DNA from: JAFGDH01 sp964441265
GTDB lineage: Archaea; Aenigmatarchaeota; Aenigmatarchaeia; QMZP01; QMZT01
Reading direction: 5' to 3'
Length of the DNA: 62,552 bases
Assembly (NCBI GenBank): GCA_964441265.1
Contig: CAYYKJ010000008.1
Coordinates: 1-62,552 of the forward strand
Shown here: positions 16,774 through 25,752 of the stretch, piece by piece
How positions within the stretch are numbered: the first letter of the stretch is position 1
How the letters are laid out: every line of letters begins with the position of its first letter
Made by a program: the position numbers and the translations under genes
The notes under the pieces: generated by a model
Told to the model about the DNA's origin: nothing
What the model saw: only the letters and a program-made list of their open reading frames with translations
Databases searched by the model: none

Positions 16774-18096
16774 ATGCGGGATACAGGGGAATTCTGGAAG
16801 GCAGCACCCCTTCTCTTTATCGTAATTTTCTATTCATGGATCCTTACGGCAGGCCTCCTCCCCGCCGGCCTGGGAGTGCAGGGCTTCACAGCGGTCATGA
16901 TATTCCTGGCGACCGTTTACCTGTGGGCGACTGAGATGATACCTCTCCCGGTCACCGCCTTTCTCTCCGTGATGCTCCTGGCCGTTTCCGGCTCAGTCGG
17001 GCTTCCGGATGCGCTGTACGGTTTCGGGAGCTCGGTGGTGTTCATAATAATAACGGGATTCTTCCTCTCAGCGGGGCTGATGAAATCCGGCCTGGACAGG
17101 AGGATAGCGTTCGCCATACTCCGGAAGTCCCGTTCCGAGAATTCGGTTTTCATCGGGCTGATAATAATCACCGCCTTCCTGTCCATGATAATATCAAACA
17201 CCACCACAACCCTGCTCATGGTGCCCATAGCCATACACATAATGCACCGGGTTCGGATGAACAAGGAATGCCTGCTTCTCGGCATAGCCTACGCGGCAAA
17301 CATAGGTGGAGCAGGTCTTCTGGTGGGCACGCCGCCGAACATGATCGCGGTCGAGGCCCTCGGCTGGGGATTTTTCGAGTGGATGGTGGCCGCTCTCCCC
17401 TTCACTCTGATGATGCTTGTGATGCTTTATGTCTCCTTCGTCATCTATTTCCGCCCGAAGCACGTGAGGATCCGTAGCCACCTAGTCGAGGACCTCGGGC
17501 CTGTCAGTAAGGAGGAGAAGGTGACCGCTTCCATAATAATCCTGACGATTCTTCTCTGGTTAACCTCCCCGATTCATAACATACCCGCGGTCGCGGTGGG
17601 GCTTTTCGCAGGAATCCTGATGTTACTTTTCGTTTACGGGTGGAAGTATTTCGAGAAGAGGACCCACTGGGGGACCATATTCCTAATAGCGGGGGCGGTT
17701 TCCCTGGGGCATTCCCTGGAGGTCACCGGGGCGGCCGGATGGATGGCGGACAGCTTCCTCGCGATCACCGGTTTCACCAGCCCCGTTCTCATCGCCTTTT
17801 CCTTCGTTCTGTTCTCCCTGGCGATCACCCAGTTCATACAGAACACGGCGACTGCAGCCATGATGACCCCGGTCCTCATCGGGCTATCGGGACCCCTGGG
17901 GATTCCCGCCACCGTGATGGTGGTCCCGGTCATACTGGGGGTTTCCATGACCTTCCTGATGCCCCCCGGGACCGCCCCGAACGCGATAGTGCATGGCGTG
18001 GGGAAGGTGAAGACGAGGGAGATGATAAAGGCAGGCGCCCTCCCCACGGTTTTCGCGGTCATTCTCATGTTCACTTATATAGTTCTGATGGTCTAG
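16774..18096 (+). CDS. SLC13/DASS-family anion transporter
   Basis: A 440-residue membrane protein with about 11-12 hydrophobic segments, in the divalent anion:Na+ symporter family (dicarboxylate, citrate, sulfate or phosphate). Two repeats carry the substrate and Na+ site motifs: IISNTTTTLLM with GTPPNMIAV in the first half, and QFIQNTATAAMM with PPGTAPNAIVHG in the second. The long cytosolic loop around KHVRIRSHLVEDLGPVSKEE divides the halves. It starts 25 nt after the small Cys-rich gene. The exact anion cannot be read from sequence. Confidence 0.9.
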   Translation: MRDTGEFWKAAPLLFIVIFYSWILTAGLLPAGLGVQGFTAVMIFLATVYLWATEMIPLPVTAFLSVMLLAVSGSVGLPDALYGFGSSVVFIIITGFFLSAGLMKSGLDRRIAFAILRKSRSENSVFIGLIIITAFLSMIISNTTTTLLMVPIAIHIMHRVRMNKECLLLGIAYAANIGGAGLLVGTPPNMIAVEALGWGFFEWMVAALPFTLMMLVMLYVSFVIYFRPKHVRIRSHLVEDLGPVSKEEKVTASIIILTILLWLTSPIHNIPAVAVGLFAGILMLLFVYGWKYFEKRTHWGTIFLIAGAVSLGHSLEVTGAAGWMADSFLAITGFTSPVLIAFSFVLFSLAITQFIQNTATAAMMTPVLIGLSGPLGIPATVMVVPVILGVSMTFLMPPGTAPNAIVHGVGKVKTREMIKAGALPTVFAVILMFTYIVLMV

Positions 18097-18133
18097 AGCG
18101 TGAATTTTTTAATATCCTCCCCTTAAGATAATC

Positions 18134-19186
18134 ATGCTTGTTAAAGGAACACCGTACAGGACTGTGTGGATGGATAACGGGAAGGTGAAGATGATAAACC
18201 AGCCCATTCTGCCCCACAGATTCGAGGTGGTTTCCCTTGGTACCTGCAGTGAAGTAGCGGAAGCGATAAGCAATATGACGGTCAGGGGCGCCGGAGCCAT
18301 AGGAGCGGCGGGCGCATTCGGCATGGCCTTGGCGGCCGCCCACGCCGATGACCGGGAAGACATCAGAAAGGCGGCAGAGTCCCTGAAGGGCACCAGGCCG
18401 ACCGCCCAGAACCTTTTCTCAGGAATCGATTACGTTCTGGAAGGTATCAGGAACCTGAAAGGCATGGGTGAGGTCAGGGAAATGGCCTTGAAGAGAGCCA
18501 ATGAATTCGCTGACCAGGATGCCGAATCCTGCAGGAAGATCGGAGAGCACGGGAGCATGCTGATCGGGGAATCTTCCGCCGTACTCACTCACTGCAACGC
18601 GGGCTGGCTGGCCTTCGTCGACTGGGGTACTGCATTGTCCCCCGTTTACTGCGCGAAAAGGAAGGGAAAAAGGATGTTCGTCTTCGTGGACGAGACCCGG
18701 CCGCGCTGCCAGGGGGCTAGGCTGACCGCATGGGAGCTCATTAACGAGGGCATACCTCACGCCGTAATCGCGGACAACGCCGCGGGCCATTACATGGGGA
18801 CGGGTAAGATAGACGTCGCCATAGTCGGGGCCGACAGGATTGCGGCGAACGGGGACGTGGCCAACAAGATAGGCACATATGAGAAGGCGGTCGTTGCCAG
18901 GGAAAACGGCATTCCCTTCTATGTGGCTGCCCCGACCACGACCATCGATTGGAAATGCCCCGGCGGGAAGCAGATCCCTATCGAGGAGAGAGACGAAGGC
19001 GAGGTCCTCCGAATGTTCGGGAGGGACGGGCAGGGCAAGATGCAGAGCATTAGTATAGCCCCGGAAGGGTCGAAGGCCAAGAACCCCGCATTCGACGTCA
19101 CGCCTGCCGAATACATATCCGGAATAATAACGGAGAAGGGGATTTCCAAGCCGCATGAGCTGGGAAAACTGAAAACTGGTCACTAA
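18134..19186 (+). CDS. mtnA: Methylthioribose-1-phosphate isomerase family protein (MtnA)
   Basis: A 350-residue aldose-ketose isomerase. It contains NMTVRGAGAIGAAGAFG, the catalytic Cys segment VLTHCNAGWLAF, VDETRPRCQGARLTAWEL and the Asp segment VGADRIAANGDVANKIGTY. Known members convert methylthioribose-1-P, or in some archaea 5-deoxyribose-1-P, to the ribulose form during purine-nucleoside or methionine salvage. Related eIF2B-like and ribose-1,5-bisphosphate isomerases are shorter and lack part of the N-terminal domain, so MtnA is the better call. porB follows on the same strand after 27 nt. Confidence 0.92.
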   Translation: MLVKGTPYRTVWMDNGKVKMINQPILPHRFEVVSLGTCSEVAEAISNMTVRGAGAIGAAGAFGMALAAAHADDREDIRKAAESLKGTRPTAQNLFSGIDYVLEGIRNLKGMGEVREMALKRANEFADQDAESCRKIGEHGSMLIGESSAVLTHCNAGWLAFVDWGTALSPVYCAKRKGKRMFVFVDETRPRCQGARLTAWELINEGIPHAVIADNAAGHYMGTGKIDVAIVGADRIAANGDVANKIGTYEKAVVARENGIPFYVAAPTTTIDWKCPGGKQIPIEERDEGEVLRMFGRDGQGKMQSISIAPEGSKAKNPAFDVTPAEYISGIITEKGISKPHELGKLKTGH

Positions 19187-19213
19187 TTTAAGCCGGGAGA
19201 ACAAATTATCTTC

Positions 19214-20125
19214 ATGGAGAAAATCAGGACCTTGAAGGACATCCCGGACCAGAAGCTGACCGTTGGGGGCGGTCCCCTCTGCGGCGGATGCCCCGCTTCT
19301 CTGGGACTCAAGTTCGCCCTGATGGCGCTTGGGAAGGAGACCATAATAGTCAACGCCTCCGGATGCATGACTCTCTACGTGACGTATCCTTACATGCCCA
19401 CCGCGGTTCCCTGGATACACAATGCCATAGAGAACGCGGGAGCCAGCGCCACCGGCATTTATTCTGCCCTGAAACAGCTGAAAAAGGACAAGAGGGCGAC
19501 CATTCTGATTTATGCCGGGGACGGGGCCACCTACGACATAGGATTCCAGTCCCTTTGCGGCGCGCTTTCGAGAGGGGACAAATTCATATACGTCTGTTAC
19601 AACAATCAGAGCTTCGGGAACACCGGTGTCCAGAGGTCTTCCGCCACCCCCTTCGGCGCATCCACCACGACCACGCCCACGGGTAAGCATGTCCACTGGG
19701 GAAATACATACCACCGTAAACCCATAGTGAAGATGCTCGCCTCCCAGGGTGTCGACTACGTGGCGACCGCTTCGGTGGGCTTCCCCATCGATTTCATGAA
19801 CAAGCTGAGGAAGGCCAGGGAGAACCAGCCCGCCTTCATCGACCTCCTGTGCCCCTGCCCCACCGGCTGGGGATTTGACCCGGGCAAGACCGTGGAGCTC
19901 GGGAAGCTGGCGGTGAAGACCGGGGCATGGCCGTTGTACGAAGTGGACCACGGGCATTTCAACCTGACCCATAATCCGGGGAACCTCAGGCCGATCGGGG
20001 AGTATTTCAAACCCCAGAAAAGGTTCAGGCATCTGGGAGAGAAGGACGTGAAGGAAATACAGAAGTGGATAGACAGTCAGTGGTCATTCCTTCTGGACGG
20101 GAAATACTGGGAAGCCAGTGAATGA
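19214..20125 (+). CDS. porB: 2-oxoacid (pyruvate) ferredoxin oxidoreductase, beta subunit
   Basis: A 303-residue TPP-binding subunit of the PFOR family. Features: GGGPLCGGCPASLGLKFAL with the first cluster cysteines, NASGCMTLYVTYPYMP, the TPP/Mg motif GDGATYDIG followed by NNQSFGNTGVQRS, and a distal LLCPCPTGW cysteine. Such subunits work with alpha, gamma and delta subunits to interconvert pyruvate and acetyl-CoA with ferredoxin. None of those partners is in the window, so the complex must be encoded elsewhere or be reduced. Pyruvate is the likely substrate from similarity, not proven. Confidence 0.93.
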   Translation: MEKIRTLKDIPDQKLTVGGGPLCGGCPASLGLKFALMALGKETIIVNASGCMTLYVTYPYMPTAVPWIHNAIENAGASATGIYSALKQLKKDKRATILIYAGDGATYDIGFQSLCGALSRGDKFIYVCYNNQSFGNTGVQRSSATPFGASTTTTPTGKHVHWGNTYHRKPIVKMLASQGVDYVATASVGFPIDFMNKLRKARENQPAFIDLLCPCPTGWGFDPGKTVELGKLAVKTGAWPLYEVDHGHFNLTHNPGNLRPIGEYFKPQKRFRHLGEKDVKEIQKWIDSQWSFLLDGKYWEASE

Positions 20126-20130
20126 GATTT

Positions 20131-20541
20131 TCATTTCTTCTTTATTATATAGGGGTTTCCCCTCTTTGTTTTCAGGGAATGGCTTTTGAATTCATACGGA
20201 GCAATATATTCGGTTTCTCCGGTTATCATTTTCCCCCTGGTCAGCCCGGAGAAATATTCCAGAAATGAGTGTTGATTCGAATGCAAGTCGCTTTCTTTCA
20301 CCCTTTCGAATTTCAAATCGATTTTCATCTTTTCGGCGAGAACTGATACATTGGAGCATGAGAGGCCTTCTATCCCGAATTTCCTGGTGTAGCTTCTTGT
20401 CGATTCCCTGATCTTCTTTCTCGATTTCTTGGGGATTTCGGCTTTGTTACCAGTTCCTATTTTGACAGGATCAGATAGCGATATCCTCACCGAAACGTCA
20501 TAGAATGGTCCCGTAACATTTTCGTCGTCAGAGTTGCTCAT
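20131..20541 (-). CDS. Hypothetical protein downstream of the primase
   Basis: A 136-residue basic protein starting MSNSDDENVTGPFYDVSVRI and ending in a lysine-rich KRGNPYIIKKK. I do not recognise it. A GAATTTAAATC element about 30 nt upstream of ATG 20541 fits a leaderless start; an alternative ATG at 20586, 1 nt after the primase stop, would make it 151 residues and couple it to the primase gene. No enzyme motif is visible. It converges with porB, 5 nt apart. Confidence 0.65.
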   Translation of the reverse strand: MSNSDDENVTGPFYDVSVRISLSDPVKIGTGNKAEIPKKSRKKIRESTRSYTRKFGIEGLSCSNVSVLAEKMKIDLKFERVKESDLHSNQHSFLEYFSGLTRGKMITGETEYIAPYEFKSHSLKTKRGNPYIIKKK

Positions 20542-20587
20542 AAGACGGATATTTAACAAAAATGATTTAAATTCGTTCCGGGCCATT

Positions 20588-21949
20588 TCAGGGCTTGGCC
20601 ACGGGGTAATCCATGGGATCCTTCCTTTTCCTCTTCCGACGCTTCTTGCCATTTTTCGGCTTCTTTCTGAAATAAAGCTTCTTGGAATAATTGACCGGGT
20701 TCTTTATGCTCCTCGACTCCCCTCCGCAGATGTTGTCGGGCTCGCATATCCCCATGTCGATGTACTTCCCCTGGGCCTCGCAGTTGGGAGGGGGGATCTT
20801 CTCCTTGCGGGAGGAGTGCCATCTGAGCTGGGCCCTCAGGTAGTTCTCGTGGAGGGGAGGCTTGTTCTTCGAGTTCCAGTCCTCTGCGTATTTCTTTATC
20901 TTTTCCCATCTCCAGTTCATGGTTCTGAGGAAATTGATGAGTATGAACAGCGACCTTTTCCTCCCGTCCCTGAGGCCCTTGTTTATGTTCTTTATGCAGG
21001 GCGGAAACATCGATTCCTGGATTTCCCCCTTCACAGAAACTATCCTCCCGGACTTTTTCTTTTTCTTCCTCCTCATGGATTTCCAGTCCGTCGACTCCGC
21101 TATCAGAAGTTCCGCCTCGCCCTCCTCGCCCCCCTCCAGAAACCCAATATCCGGCTTTACCTTTTCGGGCCTCGCCATTTCCCTTTTGAAACCGTGCAGC
21201 TCGGATACCTTGAAGGGGAGCGACACGAGCAGGCTCTTCCTGTTCAGGGAATATGGCATACGGAAAAGATGTCTCGGGGAGATGAGTATGGGATCTATGT
21301 CGGCTATCTGGTAGGGGTCTATGCCGTCCTTGGTCTGGAGCCTTTCCGTCGGCTTGTTTATCTGGCTGGCCAGGGATTTCAGCCCCTTGTCGGACTCCAG
21401 GCCGTACTTGTCCAGGAAGACCTTCTCCATCCGGTCCCTTGCATATTCCCTGATGTATCTGGCGATGTCCCTGGCGAGACCGGGGTACTGCTCCGCTCCG
21501 GGCCTGTAATCCACTGTTTTGGGCATCGATTCCCAGGGAACCCCTATGTGGAATCCCGTCCCGCCGGTGAATTTCACCGATATGTTCTTTATTCCGTGCT
21601 TCTTGAGGGCCCATATCAGTATTTCGCTGGCGATCCTGCCGTGATCCATCACCGAGCAGTCCACGTCAAAAATCAGGTCCCACCCCTTCCGGAGGGAATC
21701 CTGGTTGTCCTCCCTGATTCCCATGGGCTGCTTCCATCGTTCGACGGAGCTGTGGAACTCCATTATACCGGTCTTGACCATGGCCATTATCTCCTTAGGA
21801 TAGACTATCACGTTGGGCCTCTTGGAGAAGCTTCCCGATCGGTAAACACCGACCACTTCCCTGTCCTTCCCGAATGCTATCATGGCCTTCTGTATTTCCT
21901 CCCTGCCGTAATATCCGTTTATGACCTGCCTTGGATTCATATGATTCAT
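20588..21949 (-). CDS. priS: DNA primase: fused PriS catalytic domain and PriL Fe-S domain
   Basis: A 453-residue archaeo-eukaryotic primase. The N-terminal two thirds match the small subunit: LIFDVDC with catalytic Asp95 and Asp97, and FTGGTGFHIG with His134. From about residue 315 it continues as a PriL C-terminal-type domain: PPCIKNINKGLRDG, RSLFILINFLRTMNW, and cysteines 318, 390, 402 and 408 placed as the four 4Fe-4S ligands. The usual PriL N-terminal domain is absent. The tail is very basic (GKKRRKRKRKD). Such a one-chain primase is known from Nanoarchaeum equitans, which supports a DPANN origin. Confidence 0.9.
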   Translation of the reverse strand: MNHMNPRQVINGYYGREEIQKAMIAFGKDREVVGVYRSGSFSKRPNVIVYPKEIMAMVKTGIMEFHSSVERWKQPMGIREDNQDSLRKGWDLIFDVDCSVMDHGRIASEILIWALKKHGIKNISVKFTGGTGFHIGVPWESMPKTVDYRPGAEQYPGLARDIARYIREYARDRMEKVFLDKYGLESDKGLKSLASQINKPTERLQTKDGIDPYQIADIDPILISPRHLFRMPYSLNRKSLLVSLPFKVSELHGFKREMARPEKVKPDIGFLEGGEEGEAELLIAESTDWKSMRRKKKKKSGRIVSVKGEIQESMFPPCIKNINKGLRDGRKRSLFILINFLRTMNWRWEKIKKYAEDWNSKNKPPLHENYLRAQLRWHSSRKEKIPPPNCEAQGKYIDMGICEPDNICGGESRSIKNPVNYSKKLYFRKKPKNGKKRRKRKRKDPMDYPVAKP

Positions 21950-21989
21950 ATTTATGAATACTGAAAACAGAATTTAAAATAGATTCTTC

Positions 21990-22835
21990 ATGAAGATCGT
22001 GTTTTCCGGGGAATGCCTCGAATATAAATTCGGCGGCCATCCGGAATCCCCCGAAAGGGTGAAAAGGATACAGGAATTCCTTAAACATAAGGGATTCCGG
22101 TTCACCAGGCCGGAGCCGTGCAGCGAGGGCGACCTCCTTCTGGTACATTCCGGGGAGATGGTGGAGAGGATAAAGAAAGAGGATTTCATGGATTTCGAGA
22201 CCCCTGCCATGCCGGGGATATATCATTATGCCCGGCTTTCCGCGGGCGGGGCTCTCATGGCTATGAAAATAGCCCTTGACGGGGAGAACGCCTTCTCCCT
22301 GATGAGGCCTCCGGGTCATCACGCATCCCGTGACAATTACGGGGGCTTCTGCTATTTCAACAATATGGCCGTCGCGGTCAGCAGGGCCCTGGAGAAGATC
22401 GGGAAGGTCGCGGTTCTCGACATAGACGTCCATCACGGCAACGGCTCGGAGTCCATTTTCATGGGGAAGAAGAACGTCCTTTACACGTCTCTCCACCAGT
22501 TCGGGTTCATATACCCGGGAACGGGCAGGGAGTCCAGGGAAAACATTTTCAATTTCCCTCTTGAGCGGGGAACCTCGGAGGGGGAATACCTCGAAAAGCT
22601 GAAGGAGGCCATCGAGATGATAGGGAAATTCAGCCCCGATCTGATAGGGGTTTCCGTGGGCTTCGACACCTTCAAAGACGACCCCCTCGCGGGCCTGAAC
22701 CTGGACGTAGGCACGTACAAAAAGATAGGGGAGATGATAAGGGGGCTGGGAATGCCCTCTTTCTCGGTTCTGGAGGGCGGTTACAGCGAGAAGATCCCCC
22801 AGTGTGTTTACTCCTATCTCACCGGTCTTTCTTAG
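21990..22835 (+). CDS. Histone-deacetylase superfamily (AcuC/HdaH-like) hydrolase
   Basis: A 281-residue zinc amidohydrolase of the HDAC superfamily. Catalytic landmarks are RPPGHHASRDNYGGFCYFNN (paired active-site histidines), VLDIDVHHGNG (zinc ligands Asp and His), GFDTFKDDPLAG (third ligand Asp) and LEGGYS. The natural substrate could be an acetylated protein, polyamine or small molecule. It is divergent from the primase gene across 40 nt with a near-palindromic AATTTAAAAT element, and its last 17 nt overlap the converging nuclease gene. Confidence 0.92.
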   Translation: MKIVFSGECLEYKFGGHPESPERVKRIQEFLKHKGFRFTRPEPCSEGDLLLVHSGEMVERIKKEDFMDFETPAMPGIYHYARLSAGGALMAMKIALDGENAFSLMRPPGHHASRDNYGGFCYFNNMAVAVSRALEKIGKVAVLDIDVHHGNGSESIFMGKKNVLYTSLHQFGFIYPGTGRESRENIFNFPLERGTSEGEYLEKLKEAIEMIGKFSPDLIGVSVGFDTFKDDPLAGLNLDVGTYKKIGEMIRGLGMPSFSVLEGGYSEKIPQCVYSYLTGLS

Positions 22836-23511
22836 ATTCTTGGTACTCTGAATTGAGCAGCTCCCAGAGCCTCTTGGACTTCTCCTTACCTATTCCCTCC
22901 ACCTTCATGAGCTTCTCCGCGCTGGCAGAAAAAACCCTTTTCGGGGTCTTGAATTTCTTCAGCAGCCGCCGGCAGAGCACATTGTTGACGAAGGGGAGGC
23001 CTGCCACAAGGAACTCCTGCTTCTGGTGGGGCTCCATGCCCTTCCTTGAGCATCGTATGGATATTCCTTTCCGCTCCTTGACCTGCTCCCTCCTGGCCAT
23101 CCAGAATATCTGCATGGCGGTCTCCCTGGGATTCCTGGTCCAGATTATGGGAACCCTGTGGTCTATGGCTATCGAGGAAAGAACGCCCCTGATGGTGTTC
23201 GGGTGGACTTCGGTCTCCAGGAAAAGCAGTTCGGGGTTCCCCTCCATTACCATCACCGGATTCGCGAAAGAGTCGGAAAGGTCGCAGACCTGGCTGAACA
23301 TCCTCTGGTCGGTTATCGACCTCAGAAAATCGGGTATGGTCTTCCTCTCCACACCCACCCTGTCCGAGCAGATGTAATCGGCGACCTTGAGCTGCTTCCT
23401 TATCACGTTGACATCTTCCATGCCGGAAAGGTAGGAATGGACGTGGTTTCCCGATTCCCTGGAATCCACTATTATGTCGATGTTCTGGCCGCCGAGAACC
23501 TTCTGCGCCAT
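22819..23511 (-). CDS. ERCC4-domain (XPF/Hef-type) structure-specific nuclease
   Basis: A 230-residue nuclease with the ERCC4 core: IIVDSRESGNHVHSYL, then the GVERKTIPDFLRSI active-site motif (V/GERK-x3-D), followed by a C-terminal tandem helix-hairpin-helix region (VNNVLCRRLLKKFKTPKRVF, KVEGIGKEKSKRLWELL). It lacks the N-terminal helicase of euryarchaeal Hef, so it resembles the short XPF of other archaea. It would cut 3' flaps and fork structures, usually with PCNA. No clear PIP box is seen. Confidence 0.92.
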   Translation of the reverse strand: MAQKVLGGQNIDIIVDSRESGNHVHSYLSGMEDVNVIRKQLKVADYICSDRVGVERKTIPDFLRSITDQRMFSQVCDLSDSFANPVMVMEGNPELLFLETEVHPNTIRGVLSSIAIDHRVPIIWTRNPRETAMQIFWMARREQVKERKGISIRCSRKGMEPHQKQEFLVAGLPFVNNVLCRRLLKKFKTPKRVFSASAEKLMKVEGIGKEKSKRLWELLNSEYQESKKDR

Positions 23512-23591
23512 GTTAATCTTATTTCACCGGGAGATATATACGTATTTCCGGGCCGGTAAATGATTTATATGGGCTCGCCGAATTATATACC

Positions 23592-24167
23592 ATGGAAAGA
23601 AAAGCAGCAATGCAGATGAGCTTGGGGTTCATCATTGCGGTGGTTTTCGCCGTGGTTCTCCTTTCCCTCGCCATCGTGTGGCTCAGGGGGATGATGGAGA
23701 ACGTGGGTGGTTTGACCATAGATCTCACCCAGCAGGCAAGGAACGAGCTTTCAGATACTTTCAAACAGACCAGGAGCAACTTCGCCATCTGGCCGAAAAG
23801 GCAGGACATGGAGAGAGGGAAGACTCTGGTTCTCTCGGCGGGCGTCAAGAACAATGACCCCGATGCGAATAATAAATGGTTCTACGTGGACGTGGAATGT
23901 GCTGCAGCAGATTCTCCTGTTTCAAATGCAAAAGCAATGGCTGAAGATTGGATAACGGTCCCGGAGACTGCAGCATTCGCAAAATCGAATGACGTGGTTT
24001 ACAGAGACATAACCATAAACGTTCCGAACGATGCTCCGGAGGGAAACTATATATTTGATGTAATCGTGTGCCACTGGGACAGCAGTCCTTCAAGCCTTTC
24101 ATGCGATTCCAGCAGCAACAACCTCTGGGCGAGTCAGCAGCCACTCACGATCACCATAAGAGGTTAA
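23592..24167 (+). CDS. Pilin/archaellin-like single-span surface protein
   Basis: A 191-residue protein with a short basic start (MERKAAMQMSLGF), one N-terminal hydrophobic helix (IIAVVFAVVLLSLAIVWL) and an extracellular beta-rich domain with several cysteines (VDVECAAAD, VIVCHWDSS). This is the architecture of archaeal type IV pilin-like proteins, although the peptidase site is not canonical. TATA box GATTTATATG is at 23562-23571, about 25 nt before the ATG, so it is probably leaderless. A T-rich tract follows the stop. Confidence 0.7.
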   Translation: MERKAAMQMSLGFIIAVVFAVVLLSLAIVWLRGMMENVGGLTIDLTQQARNELSDTFKQTRSNFAIWPKRQDMERGKTLVLSAGVKNNDPDANNKWFYVDVECAAADSPVSNAKAMAEDWITVPETAAFAKSNDVVYRDITINVPNDAPEGNYIFDVIVCHWDSSPSSLSCDSSSNNLWASQQPLTITIRG

Positions 24168-24177
24168 CACGAGCCCC

Positions 24178-24192
24178 TCTTTATTTTTTATT
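24178..24192 (+). terminator. T-rich terminator after the pilin-like gene
   Basis: The stretch TCTTTATTTTTTATT begins 10 nt after the stop of the pilin-like gene, on the coding strand. Archaeal termination commonly relies on such T-tracts without a strong hairpin. Confidence 0.5.
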
Positions 24193-24226
24193 ATTCCAGC
24201 GCTAACTATCTACAGGGGTGTGAGGA

Positions 24227-24703
24227 ATGAACGTGGGCATGGTCTTCGGGATGATATTCTCGATTATAATCATAGGATTCGTCCTGTATTTCGGCTACAC
24301 CTACATAGGAGAATACATGGGGATACAGTCGGATGCGGGTCTTATGCAGCAGATACTGAGCATAGACAGCACCACCAGCGAGATCTACAACATGGCCTAC
24401 GAGTCTTCCAGAAGCTTCACGGTTTCCATGTCCTCGGGCTCGGGGAAGCTGTGCTTCGTGGACACAGACAACCCCTCCGCCAACCCGGACGGCGGGTGGC
24501 CGGACAGCGAGATACTCAGGAAGATGGTGACCTCCTACGAGAACAACGTTCTCATACTGGACAGCGGGGGCATGTACAAGGAGGGCAAGAAAATCGATCA
24601 CCTTGTGCCTTACAGGAGGGAGAACTTCTGCGTCAGCTCCCCGACCAGGCTCATCCTGATGAACGAGGGGGATCACGTGTCCGTTAGAATTGATGAAGGA
24701 TAG
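24227..24703 (+). CDS. Minor-pilin-like membrane protein 1
   Basis: A 158-residue protein with an N-terminal hydrophobic helix (MVFGMIFSIIIIGFVLYFGY) and an outward domain with two cysteines (KLCFVDTDN and ENFCVSSPT). First of four tightly packed genes (2-nt gap, then overlaps of 8 nt) that all have one N-terminal helix. I infer a membrane-associated pseudopilin-like assembly; no family name is certain. Confidence 0.65.
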   Translation: MNVGMVFGMIFSIIIIGFVLYFGYTYIGEYMGIQSDAGLMQQILSIDSTTSEIYNMAYESSRSFTVSMSSGSGKLCFVDTDNPSANPDGGWPDSEILRKMVTSYENNVLILDSGGMYKEGKKIDHLVPYRRENFCVSSPTRLILMNEGDHVSVRIDEG

Positions 24704-24705
24704 AC

Positions 24706-25752
24706 ATGATCAGCGTTTTCCAGCTTTTCAAGATAATATTCGGGATAGTATTCTCAGTCTTTGTCCTGGTCATAATACTCAGGTTCTCCTACTCTTATAC
24801 TGATATAGGGTCCTCCAGCCAGCAGGCGGCCGTTCTGGTGGGGATGAGGAAGGTTGTAAATGATGTATACACAACGGGGATACCAGCGGATTACAGCATA
24901 CCGAATTCCGACGATGTCATAATCAGGTACCGCCCCCCGGACATAATAAGCGCCATAACCTCCCTGACGCTCGACCCCATAACCGTCCTCCTGATGAAGG
25001 GGGACAATGTGGGGATATACAGGAACGAGATAGACCTGGGATGGCATACATTCTACTACGTGGAGGTCTTCCCGGGCATGAACGTCCTGATAAGCCCGGT
25101 GAACGCCAGCGGGGCGGTCTGGGACACCGCCAGGGACATAGTTGATGCCTTCCCCTCCACAGAGAACATTGAGACCGAGGTGGTTTTCGGATTCGGGTGC
25201 AGGGACGGACAGCCCTTCGTGGACAGGACGTGGGAGGTAGACAAGGTCTCCGAGAGAATAATACCCGCCTTTTCTTCAGGGGGTTACGACAATCTCACCG
25301 CATGCGGAGAGATGAGGAATTTCGACGGGAGGATAACCATAGCTGACCACTTCTTCGTGACCGATGGGCTTCTGGTAGTTCCCCGGGACGGCAGCAGCGG
25401 CTACATATATTCAGACACGTCCGATGATACGAAGAGGTACTTCTACGACCATCCGCTGGATGTTGTGTCGTTCTTCTTCGGGGGCGAGGAATCCTACAAT
25501 TACACCAATGAGAAGTTCCTCAGCGAGCTGGAGTTCGCCGCGGGGCTCAAGATCGACGAGATGTCCATACTCAGGGAACACATGGGGACGTATTGCGCGG
25601 GGGAATACGACGGTTTTTCCGCGGCGCTGGAGACGGTAGAGACGCTCGCCTCCAAGGACTACCGCTCGGAAGGGTCAATGGACCTTCTCGGGCAGGCGCT
25701 GGCTGACGCATCAGAGGAATATGCGGACGTGAGGAGGGAGGGCTGTGATTAA
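24706..25752 (+). CDS. Minor-pilin-like membrane protein 2 (large)
   Basis: A 348-residue protein with an N-terminal hydrophobic helix (FKIIFGIVFSVFVLVIILRF) and a large external domain with conserved-looking cysteines (GFGCRDGQ, LTACGEM, GTYCAGE, REGCD). It starts 2 nt after minor protein 1 and overlaps protein 3 by 8 nt. The position and size suggest the main structural partner of this small cluster. I do not recognise the external domain. Confidence 0.65.
   Translation: MISVFQLFKIIFGIVFSVFVLVIILRFSYSYTDIGSSSQQAAVLVGMRKVVNDVYTTGIPADYSIPNSDDVIIRYRPPDIISAITSLTLDPITVLLMKGDNVGIYRNEIDLGWHTFYYVEVFPGMNVLISPVNASGAVWDTARDIVDAFPSTENIETEVVFGFGCRDGQPFVDRTWEVDKVSERIIPAFSSGGYDNLTACGEMRNFDGRITIADHFFVTDGLLVVPRDGSSGYIYSDTSDDTKRYFYDHPLDVVSFFFGGEESYNYTNEKFLSELEFAAGLKIDEMSILREHMGTYCAGEYDGFSAALETVETLASKDYRSEGSMDLLGQALADASEEYADVRREGCD

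Noticed and set aside
18419..20032. Long 537-codon open frame on the minus strand opposite mtnA and porB
   Set aside because: Both plus-strand genes match known families over full length; the antisense frame has no domain, high Gly/Arg/His content and is an artefact of GC-rich codon use.
20534..21964. 476-codon open frame on the plus strand opposite the primase
   Set aside because: The minus strand encodes a recognisable primase over the same stretch; the other frame looks like translated antisense.
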